DNA from: Macrocybe gigantea
Taxonomy: Eukaryota; Basidiomycota; Agaricomycetes; Agaricales; Callistosporiaceae
Reading direction: 5' to 3'
Assembly: GCA_011319805.1 (NCBI GenBank)
Contig: SJRY01000275.1
Coordinates: forward strand, 372,001-436,000
Length of the DNA: 64,000 bases
In this document: piece after piece, positions 1 through 8,784 of the stretch
How the letters are laid out: every line of letters starts with the position of its first letter
Numbering within the stretch: the first letter of the stretch is position 1
Translations under genes and position numbers: made by a program
Notes under the pieces: model-generated
Databases searched by the model: none
Seen by the model: only the letters and a program-made list of their open reading frames with translations
What the model was told of the DNA's origin: nothing

Positions 1-120
1 CAGGCGGGAAGCCTTGTGTAGACTCTGGAAATGTCTGTCCCCTCCCGTTCCAAAAGCCAAGAAATGGTGCCGCGCGGCATAGGGTCGTCCACCCGCTTCC
101 CGCATTTGTCTCAGACCGTT

Positions 121-1762
121 TCATGAAAAGCCTCTGATGCTGGGCACGCAGCGTGCAAAGAGCTGCTCCAGAAGTGCGTCAAACTGGTACCGATACGGGA
201 AACACGTTAGGGTGAGCTGAAGACGCTGAAGAGCCCAACGAGGATAGCTTCGCCTTTCCATCTCAGCAAAAAAATCGTCCTATGACAGACCAATTAGCGA
301 GGTGAAAAAAAAGGCAATGCAAAAAAAAAAAAAAATCCGCCTACAATACGAGTTTCAACCGGCAGTCTCGTCTTGTCGTATAGTGGATTTGCAGGAGCTG
401 CAGTGACACATGGTTGGATGTCCCTGATGAGCAGTTCCAGCCGGTACAGCGACGGGAGCTCCTTCGCGAGGAGATCAACCAGTTGCGGTGTCAACACGAC
501 CGATCCCAGCCTGAGCGACTCGAGCCTCTCCTCCGGCGGACGCGGTGCAAACGTGCGCAGGATGTTCACGATGTCCGCATGCGTGTGGTGCCTACCCGTG
601 AACACCAGCGCGGTGATCGAACGCGAGAACTGGCGCAAACACAGGAACGACGACGAAAACGGGAAGAGGCTCGAGCTGACGTCGAGCGCGCGGAGCCCTT
701 TGAGGCGGTCGTGGAGGAACGCGAGCTTGACCCAGTCCTCAAACGAGGTCAAGTCAACTGTGAGCCCCGCACCGCCGCACTGTGTTGCGCGGAGAGCGAG
801 CGAGCGCAGTGTCGGGCTTTGGCGGTGGAGGAACTGCGCGAGCGCGAGCGGGTTGCCGAGGTGCGACCGGTCGATTGGTATCGCGATCGTGAGGTGCTCG
901 AGGTGCGGCAGGAACTCCACCGTGCAGAACAGGGGCGAGAGGTCGAGAGGCTGCCAGGTCTGGACGTTGAGCCGGCGCAGGGTCCAGCGGAGGCGACTGA
1001 TGGCGGGGCGAGTGAACGGCTGAGGATGATGGCTTGGCATGCCGAGTCGACGCAGTCGTCGGCGCGAAGGAAGAGCACGAGCTCGTTGAGGTCGCAGAGC
1101 GGGGACGTGGGAGTGAACAAACGCTCAACATTTTTCAATGCGATGTCGAGAGAAAGCTTCCTTAGTGGAGTACGGAAAAGGGCGGACAGGAATGGGACGG
1201 GCGATTCGGGTACGGCTTGGAGCCCGCACCACATGATGTGGTAGTCGGTCACGTTGGGGAGCCCACGGAACACGTCCAGCATGATGCGTACGATGTCCTG
1301 GGCTGTCCTGAAGGGGTCCTCGAAATGGAGCTTATCGTGCTTGTGAAACATTTTCTGGTCCAAGAAGTGATTGGCGAAATGGCAAAGTTTGAGGCGCAGG
1401 GATTGATGCGCGAGGAACATGCTCGAGCTACTGCTGCCAGCTTGGTCGAGCACCTGCTTGAGAAAAGCAGGATAAACATGCAACTTGCGTACCCGTTTGG
1501 CAACCTCGGGATCCCTAGCATGACGGGGAAGGTAAATGAAAAATTACACGCGTTTGACAAAAATAGAAAACAACGGAACTCACTTGAGACGGACGAGGTT
1601 CCGTAGCATGCGATTGTCGAGGAACGCAAAGCTCATCTGTCTGTAGCGACAGTCCATTGCGAGCTCGAAGAAGGTACTGTTGAGGCTGAGCAGGTCGCGC
1701 AGGACAAGCGCGGGGATGAATTGCGCGACATGCAACCAGATCTCGTGTGGGAGGTCGCGCAT
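121..1762 (-). CDS. F-box / leucine-rich-repeat-like protein (one frame break)
   Basis: The F-box lies in the first exon (LPHEIWLHVAQFIP, then LLSLNSTFF), followed by a long leucine-rich region. Proteins of this type are substrate receptors of SCF ubiquitin ligases; the target is unknown. I read three exons: about 1762-1584, 1514-345 and 280-121. The introns are 1583-1515 (GTGAGT..CTAG) and 344-281, and the protein ends in RCVPSIRGFS. The start is the ATG just before the F-box; an in-frame ATG at 1873 is an alternative. Exon 2 changes frame near 1020, between ILS and PFTRPAISRL. Restoring one C in a C run gives a continuous product, so an assembly indel is as likely as a real mutation. Large F-box families of this style are common in Agaricomycetes. 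Confidence 0.75.
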
Positions 1763-3200
1763 GGTTATGGTGACGCCGAACGAGGACGCAGAAGGTGATT
1801 CGGACGTTGAATGTGCTGATGAACGAGGAGATAGGTGTTGCTGACGGATAGACCGAATGTTTCCATTTAGCATGCAGAACCGTGACTGACAGCTGGTAGC
1901 ATTTGATGACAGCCTTGGTATTGTGGGCTCCCCGGTCATATATCCTAATTTATATTTATTTATCCCGTTATATTTATGCTCACATCGTTGACGTTGCTCG
2001 TTCCTTCAAGAGCTGTTCAGAAACGTCCGATGTTAATCCACTTATCTTTCCAAGACAGCCGAGAGCGATACGATATTGGTGGCGTTCATATATTCAATCT
2101 GCAGTTTCCCAACGATCGACTTTTATCAGATTATCTAAGACATTTCTGGACAACCTTTCTCGCAAACACTGACTATGCAGCACTTTGCAGTTTCATGAAC
2201 GCTACGGGCATACATCTCCGCGGAATTGCAAGCGACGTTCCCAATTCTGGTTCTATTACGGCAAAGACGAGCTAGAACTGGAAGCGCGTGACCGAACAGC
2301 ACCTTCTCAACAATTTGCTGACATTCGACTTCTGGCTGCATCCGTTGCAACACTGTATTTTCATTCCGGACATCACACACTTGCAAAAGCACGAGAGTAC
2401 GACAGATAAGAGGCGTTCGAAGCGTGCCACGCCACCACGAGCCAAACGGATGTTGGGCGACAGTAGTGAAAGCAGCACAAGCGGCATAAGCTTGAAAGAT
2501 GCCAGCGACTGACCACACCGCGAGCCGTCGGGGCCCGCGCGGCTTTGGGTGCTGGACCACGAGTCGAATATGGGGTGTACTCAAACATTGTCTTGCTACG
2601 TGACGCCAGTGGCGCTGATTGCTTCTCCTGTGACTCTGTCCAAGATAAGTATTTTCAGCGGATGGCTAAGTGGTCCATGCCCACGATGACGGCGGTCTTT
2701 TCTTCCTGAGACATGTCATGGACGAATCACCTCCAGTTCAATCAGTGAGCAAGTGGCTTGGCCCGCGAGGGTAAAAAATGTCCGCTCAGCCTCTGGACTA
2801 CCAGCCGTGTGGCGCTGCCAGTTTAGAGTAGCGTCCAGTGGCTCAGCTCTGCAGCCCATGCACGCGGATGCGCCTACGCCGGTAATATCGTTCATGGGTG
2901 AATGGATGGCGCTCGTTCTGTCCACAGGTGCGCTGACGGATACTTGTTAAGGAATGACGCTGAGGTTGTATTACGCTCACAGGCGCAGGATGTGGACGGT
3001 TGGTTTCTTATTGCCCTCAGGTGCCTCATACAACGCTCAAGGAAGCTCCTCTGGCGTATTTGGAACTGCTTATTGTTTTTCCCGCTCTCGGACCGGCTCT
3101 TCTGCAACAGGCGTGGCATGACTGGAGACCTGGACACCTAAAAGCCAAACTGTTTGTTATACAAGATGCCAACGGCGGCAGGTTCTCTTTAACTTTTCCT
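1763..3200. other. Intergenic stretch without a convincing gene
   Basis: Several open frames of 60-150 codons exist on both strands, but none has a recognisable domain or consistent splice signals. A plus-strand segment around 2235-2410 has protein-like composition (a WFYYGKDELELEA stretch). It could be a remnant related to the degenerate family seen at 3205-3420 and 5110-5640, but I cannot show this. Confidence 0.4.
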
Positions 3201-3204
3201 TATC

Positions 3205-3420
3205 TACAGATTGCGAAAAGAACTCCTTACCCCCGTGGTTCTTTACCGAGGAAGAATACTAAGCAGTTTATGCGACCGTCAAAGGCAACGCGAAATACAC
3301 AGAGTTCATCAAGTGGAGAGCCCTTCCCTTTCTCGAGGAGTACTTTCTTGTCTTCCGCCAATTACACCATCTGCCACCGAAGAGCGGATCGGCAAGGCTG
3401 GCTGGCTACAGACGCAGCAG
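3205..3420 (+). pseudogene. Relic of a small protein related to the copy at 5110-5640
   Basis: One frame reads PPWFFTEEEY, then a stop codon, then AKYTEFIKWRALPFLEEYF. The same two landmarks, WWFITEDEY and GKYTEFIDW, occur in the same order in the fragment at 5110-5640. The shared order of motifs shows common descent. The in-frame stop and the lack of a clean start or splice pattern suggest decay. The function of the family is not recognised. The two relics lie on either side of the repeat-peptide precursor gene, but on the opposite strand. Confidence 0.45.
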
Positions 3421-3933
3421 CCACTCATGATCGTTTCCCACTACGCATTGACACCAGAGGCGGGGTATTCTACACGTCAAACCTGCAACCTAATGTTGGT
3501 CGTATATTGCTCTTCTATACATACGAAACTGGCAGGCAAACTTCTGCCCTGCATCTTCGCATCAGTTTCAGAGACGCACGGCTCTATGCACACAATTCGT
3601 CCCGAAGGATGACAAGATGTCAACACCTTCGACTGTCCTGTCGAAGAGCACAAGGGCAGAACAGAACGAAACACTCACAATCAATCGGAGGCGGACTGCG
3701 TATTTTGCAACTTTTTAACACACGGGTAACAACATTGCCATTTCACTGATAACGTTTACATATTCGACAACAAAGATCAACATTACAAAACGAGCGTGTT
3801 ACGGAGGACAATCAGTAGAAAGCGCAACAAAATTTCGACGTTTCTGCAAGCAACAGCGACTTTTGAGAAACGTTTTTGGTGCGGTCAAGGTAAAAGAAAG
3901 GGGCTTACGACAGCGTTGTGAGGAGCGTATGGC

Positions 3934-4726
3934 TTAGGCGACCGCAATCGGAGTGGGGACGGTCGTTTGGTACCATGAGTTGAGTGTGTGGTACATTTGA
4001 ATGACCGCTTTCTTTGCGGGGCTGACCGCGCTGGCAGTTTCTTCCTTGACTTCCTCATCAAGGATGTCGCTCGTGCTGCGCTTCCAGTTGAAGTGGTGCC
4101 CGGTCGCCCAACCCATGATGGACTCGCTCTTCTCGTCCTCCTCGATTATGTCGTTGGCCGAGCGTTTCCAGTCAAAGTGATGGCCAGTCGCCCAGCCCAT
4201 GATGGACTCGGTCTTATCGTCCTCCTCCAGAATGTCACTCGCGCTGCGCTTCCAGTTGAAGTGATGACCAGTCGCCCAGCCCATCGTAGACTCGGTCTTC
4301 TCGTCCTCGTCGATGATGTCGTTGGCGGAGCGCTTCCAGTTGAAGTGATGACCAGTGGCCCAACCCATGGCAGACTCGTTCTGCGCTTCGTTGTCGACGA
4401 TGTCATCAGCGGAGCGCTTCCAGTTGAAGTGGTGGCCGGTCGCCCAGCCCATCGTGGACTCGGTCTGCGCTTCATTTTCAACGATGTCGTCTGCAGAACG
4501 CTTCCAGTTGAAGTGATGACCGGTCGCCCAGCCCATCGCGGATGCCGTCTGCGCTTCGTTTTCAACGATATCGTCCGCAGAGCGCTTCCAATTAAAATGA
4601 TGGCCGGTCGCCCAGCCCATTGCCTATGTGACCACATACGAACAGAGATGAAGTCAGTGGCATCGTTCATACATAGGCAGCCTGCTGTCTGCTCACAGGT
4701 GCGTTCACTGAGGTCTGTTGAGACAT
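3934..4726 (-). CDS. Seven-repeat peptide precursor with kexin-type Lys-Arg sites
   Basis: The predicted product is 247 residues. Exon 1 (4726-4673) encodes an 18-residue hydrophilic leader beginning MSQQTSVNAP. A 49-base intron (4672-4624, GTATGA..CTGAC..CATAG) joins it in phase to exon 2 (4623-3934). Exon 2 encodes seven units of exactly 28 residues. Each has the core MGWATGHHFNW, a Lys-Arg pair, then SADDIV-like acidic spacer residues. The core is identical in all units except one Asn-to-Asp change, while the spacers vary. A 58-residue tail with no further core follows. The layout is that of Kex2-processed repeat precursors (yeast alpha-factor, dikaritin RiPPs), so release of seven near-identical peptides is inferred. 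No signal peptide is evident. No UstYa-type oxidase or other tailoring gene was recognised nearby. The peptide sequence is not one I recognise. Confidence 0.85.
4030..4620 (-). repeat. 84-base coding tandem repeat, seven units
   Basis: The core ATG codons fall at 4620, 4536, 4452, 4368, 4284, 4200 and 4116 (minus strand), an exact 84-base period. The part encoding the core and Lys-Arg is almost invariant at protein level. The spacer codons diverge, most strongly toward the 3' end, where runs of Asp/Glu replace the ENEAQ spacer. The period is a multiple of three, so copy-number change keeps the frame. Confidence 0.95.
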
Positions 4727-4786
4727 GATGCTGAGGATGTAATATGAAGGTGGAGACACCGACTTTCCAAGACCCAAGAATTCCCT

Positions 4787-4796
4787 CTTTATATAA
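4787..4796 (-). promoter_or_regulatory. TATA box of the repeat-peptide gene
   Basis: Read on the minus strand the sequence is TTATATAAAG, 61 bases upstream of the proposed ATG at 4726. This spacing supports the short first exon and argues against a long unseen upstream exon carrying a signal peptide. Confidence 0.6.
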
Positions 4797-5109
4797 CTTT
4801 CTGGGATGGTTCCCTGGTACCTTCGACACCGTGTGACGTCTGGCTAATTTTTCCATATCCATGCCGGGTGGAGATGAGCGTCCTTCAGGTGGTATAGACT
4901 CCAGCTTCCATTCAACGGGAGACAGGATCGGAGGACGAGAACCAAGACGCCACCTTCGGGGCCTCCAAGGTTCAGTCAGAATGGGGATGAGAATCGCAAT
5001 TCTGATCGAAAATCCGATTTCGTCCTCGCCGCGCTCAAATATCAACCCCGAAATCAGACGCTCATAGAGTACAGCCGACACTTTGCAACGTCGGGAACCG
5101 AGAAGACCA

Positions 5110-5640
5110 TGGAATTCATTCCAGTGAGTCCGTCGCTGTTCAACGTTCAGTATTTGCCTGCTCTCTGACTATTACCGGTGCCTCATAGACCGCGAGGAAA
5201 AAGCTGCCGCCCACGAAGCCTATCGAAGGTCAAGATGGCCCACCCCTTTACTGGTGGTTCATAACTGAGGACGAATACTTCCGCCTGAGCAAGCTTTTTG
5301 GTCATGACTTTCAAGGAATAGGCATGGGTGCCACAGCGCCGTCCATGGTCTTCCGCGTCCCTGCAAGGGCTGCGGCAAATATACGGAATTCATCGACTGG
5401 TAGATGTTTCGTCCATCTCGCATTCTGTAAGTATTCGTTGATCACTCTTTAGGGTATGGACGCTCTGCAAAGGGGCGCGCACTCGACGGAACTCATGTTT
5501 AGTGCCCTGAGGAATGGCCATCAAGGAGACGAACGACAGCATGACGTATATTGCTCCGAATGTGGCACGATCGTTGCCCACTCGCACAACGATGTCGAGG
5601 GCGGAGCGCCCGAATTCGTTTAGCCACCGTGAGTCAGATC
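5110..5640 (+). pseudogene. Broken gene for a small Cys-pair protein
   Basis: From an ATG at 5110 there is MEFIP, a GTGAGT..CATAG intron, then an open stretch with PPLYWWFITEDEYFRLSKLF. A frame change follows before PCKGCGKYTEFIDW. Further on comes VYCSECGTIVAHSHNDV and a stop (GGAPEFV). The two Cys-x-x-Cys pairs suggest a small metal-binding protein, but the reading frame is interrupted at about 5340-5360 and again near 5400. It may be a pseudogene or carry assembly indels like other genes in this window. A related relic lies at 3205-3420. The family is not recognised. Confidence 0.45.
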
Positions 5641-6524
5641 TTTTCCAGCAGCCCCTAACACTCATCCATTCCTTCGCGAATTCAACTCAACAGCGCCTCA
5701 ATCGCTCTGATTACCTGGTAGGTAACATTTGTCAAAGAGTGAGAAAGAGGAAACTCAGGTACGGTGACACGTCTTGGAAGCTGATTGCGCGTTCATGACG
5801 GGCATATCCGCATCCGCTTCCTGCGCCTAGATCTCATGGGGTAAATGGTGGCTCGATGACAACGGCAGTACCGCAGCATATCGGGCAGAGAAGAGAAGGC
5901 GGGAAATAGGCCGATCATAAAAATAATGGCGCTCCATATTGCTGCCGTTACGCAGTCGACGCCGTTGAACCTGAATGGCATACAACATGTTGACTTACAC
6001 AGTATGGGCTACGTTTGCCGATTGAATAATGTGGTTAAGTAGTATTCGCTCTTTCTGTCAGATATTCGAGGGGTGCGTGTTGCGCCCCTCGTCGATGATC
6101 ACCTGCATGTAATCGGCTTTTCGTGAAACCATGCGGCCAATAAGTGCTTGTACATAGCATGTCAACCTGTCGGTAGATGCCCCACTTTCGTTCTAACGTC
6201 AGTGCGACCTGCTTCAACGACAATGCGAGTGTCATCATGTGTTCTTCATTTGCTTTCTGGAGATTCATTTCTTGCGGAATATTATCACTAGAGAATGATA
6301 CGAGCGGAGAGCAAGGATTCTAGCCCACAAAGACGCACCATTCCTCCTGTCTTTGCGGCGCGCAGTTAGGATGGGATCCGAAGTATAATTGCATAGAGGT
6401 AGAAGTTAACCGGGTCTAGTCCGTGTTGGGAATACAAAGTATTTGCTTGTGGAGATGGGTGGAGACATTATTTCTTCAAAGAGTGACGTGGTTCTTGCCC
6501 ACCCACCATTCAGTAATCACTCCA
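5641..6524. other. Gene-poor stretch
   Basis: Only short open frames without domain content or splice logic are visible here. It separates the broken Cys-pair gene from the secreted-protein gene. Confidence 0.5.
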
Positions 6525-7160
6525 ATGCACCTTGCGCTATTCTCTGTAGCGGCGTTCATTGCCGTAGCGGCCGTCGCTGCTCCAACAGTTTCAGACGTCG
6601 AAGACCAGCGAATCTTAGACGTGAGTCATACGTGTTTGCGCAGTTTCCCAATATCCACAAGGAGTGTACATGTCCAGATCGACCGCACTCATGTGAAGGC
6701 TTCTGCAAATGCACCTCCCATTCCTAGCATCGAAGAGATCAAGCAACACATGCACGACCGTGATTACGTTGCTAACAAGTCCCTGTTCTACGAGGGCCCA
6801 GATTGGGAATTTTTTGAAGGCGTCATGAAGTACGAAAAGCAGCACAGTCGTTACATCTTGGGCTCGTTCTGGCTCGACAACGGGCGGTCGTGGTTCCGGC
6901 AATGGGAGGATATGACGGAGTTTTGGGACCGCGCTTCGACTGCCATGGCGGAGTTGTCATCCATGGAGGCGCTGGTTCTCTTGCCCAGCGACGCGAATGG
7001 GACAGAGTGGAAAAGAGGGACATTCTGGGACAGGATCGAGTGGCCTGTCCTCACAGAACGGAACCCTGCTATTACAAAAATTATCCGTGTGAGTTTGGAA
7101 AACGATAGACACGAAGTGATTTATGAAAAGCAGGAGGGAGTAGATAACATTCTGCATTGA
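6525..7160 (+). CDS. Small secreted protein, unrecognised family
   Basis: The start at 6525 gives a clear signal peptide (MHLALFSVAAFIAVAAVAAP); the longer in-frame ATG at 6423 would bury it, so 6525 is preferred. A likely 57-base intron (GTGAGT..GTCCAG, about 6620-6676) keeps the frame whether spliced or not. The mature part is about 170 residues, rich in Trp and acidic residues, with EEIKQHMHDRDYV near the start and FWDRIEWPVL, NPAITKIIRV near the end. This overall layout resembles unannotated secreted proteins I associate with other fungi, but I cannot name a family or activity. A GTGAGT within the C-terminal codons leaves open a shorter spliced end. Confidence 0.6.
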   Translation: MHLALFSVAAFIAVAAVAAPTVSDVEDQRILDVSHTCLRSFPISTRSVHVQIDRTHVKASANAPPIPSIEEIKQHMHDRDYVANKSLFYEGPDWEFFEGVMKYEKQHSRYILGSFWLDNGRSWFRQWEDMTEFWDRASTAMAELSSMEALVLLPSDANGTEWKRGTFWDRIEWPVLTERNPAITKIIRVSLENDRHEVIYEKQEGVDNILH

Positions 7161-7376
7161 ATCCAGTTTTGAAAGCAACTTCTACTTCGAAAAAGTTCAT
7201 CTTTCTCAACATGGCAGCTGCCAGCGACACGCGATCGAGGACTCGGAACAAACATGAGACAACATCCTGAATTGTGAGCCACGTGCCACGCACTGCTGCA
7301 TTTTCAGTTCTTTGGCGCTGAGCATGTAAACTGAAGCAGAGACGCTCGTCAACGCTGCTCTAATTCTGTCGCATCC

Positions 7377-8230
7377 ATGGAGAGCATAAGCGCTCCTCCT
7401 CGACCCTCTGGTCGTTCCTCTCGTGCAGCAGATGATGACAAGGCTTCGTCCAAACCAAAGGTACTTGTCCCACTCTAGCCTCGACCTCGCTCGCACGATT
7501 TCACACATCTGTCCCGATCGTAAGCATGCTCCTGTTCGGACGACACCGTACAAAGAAAAGTAATTGTCAATCCACTGGACCAGTCTTACGTATCCTTACA
7601 CGGAGGTCTTGTCAGGTTTCAGGCGTTGCGGGACAGATACAATAAAGTCATGGCGGTGCGTCGGTCTGTGTTGCTGATGTATGTGTGCTGTAGGTTGATC
7701 CGAGATGGTCATTTGATAAGGAAAATGCAGAGCGCCAGAAAGACCTGGAAGCTCTGCAGTCGCAAATGAAAGACCTCCAAGCCGAGAATGAGTACGGACA
7801 TTTATCGTTGTTTCTCGTGGCTGGAATGATGATGTCAAATCCAGTCTTCTTCTAGATTCCATCAACCTCGCGGAGCCAGACCTCATCAATCTTGCCCCCT
7901 CTAACCCCAATGCAGATTTCACGCTGCTCCGGGAGGAGAGGCTAGCCGACCTAGCGTTGAGGAAAAACAAAATCATGTAGATGCTAACAACTCACGAAAC
8001 GGCCACCCACAGTTTACTCCTACAAACGGCAATCTCAATGGACATCCTAATCCCTTACCACCTCACAGAGTTCCATCTGAGGTACGACTCACCCAAGAGA
8101 CGACAATCAGTTGATACATTGAAATCATCTTTTCAGTCAAAGAACATACCATAGCTATGAAGGTTCATCGAAACCTATTGGGCCGCCGTCTCTAATGATA
8201 CATGGCATGTATCCGGGATCCATCGTATGA
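7377..8230 (+). CDS. Small coiled-coil protein, unknown function
   Basis: The first exon begins MESISAPPRPSGRSSRAADD and ends SKPK before GTACTT. Later exons encode ALRDRYNKVMA, VDPRWSFDKENAERQKDLEA and LQSQMKDLQAEND joined to LLLDSINLAEPDLINLAP. The heptad-like leucines and charged residues indicate a coiled coil of about 50 residues. The C-terminus is uncertain. It may stop at 7980 (after RKNKIM), or a 36-base intron with a GCTAAC branch site may lead to an exon running to 8230. A Ser/Pro/Asn-rich alternative frame (NGHPNPLPPH) also overlaps. The layout recalls short unannotated coiled-coil proteins of Agaricomycetes; no function is proposed. Confidence 0.5.
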
Positions 8231-8784
8231 CAGACCAGCTTCTGGATTCGGTACAAAGTGATCCTATTACCGAGAAACATCCCTACTCTCAATCCCAGTC
8301 TGATTTTCTTCCGATATGTCCTCGCCAGCATTATCTACGCTGAGAAAATCAACGGGTATACTTTACTACTTGAGGAGTCGGTTCAAGCGCTTTCTATGAC
8401 GTACAGCCTGCTACGCCGGAGCCTCCAGGAGGAATGTCTGCCCGCTGTTTCTAGCGTCCCTTCTCCACTCCAACGGTGTGATTAGTCACCCGAATGGATC
8501 CTATCCCTGGTTAGAATATGCTGCAAAATCCGGTCATAGAAGGTTCGGCCCAGCGGAGTCTTGAATGTGCCCAAGCATGAACCCACCGGACTTCCATTCC
8601 GAACTGGCTGGTCTGCAATCTGGCACCTTCTGCTCAATAACTCCAAGGCAAGTCGAGCTTTCGAGATGCTGCCTTTGCGAAGCCTGCTAGTCGTCCGACA
8701 CCCCGAAGACAAACATTCCATTCTGGATTCAGTACATTGCATTTTAGCATCATTGCATAAGACAAATATGGACGACAATCAGCA

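Noticed and set aside
373..1244. Long plus-strand open frames opposite the F-box gene
   Set aside because: They are antisense frames of a GC-rich coding exon; the minus strand carries the F-box, splice sites and a continuous leucine-rich product.
4030..4620. CRISPR-like or satellite interpretation of the 84-base direct repeats
   Set aside because: The repeats keep an open frame, change mainly at spacer codons, and lie in an intron-containing eukaryotic gene; no cas genes or unique short spacers exist.
3988..4728. 246-codon plus-strand open frame over the repeat-peptide gene
   Set aside because: It is the antisense shadow of an 84-base repeat whose minus strand has the conserved, biologically sensible core plus KR units.
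4146..5081. 311-codon minus-strand open frame overlapping the repeat gene
   Set aside because: It reads the same repeats in another frame, where the units are not conserved, and has no domain or start support.
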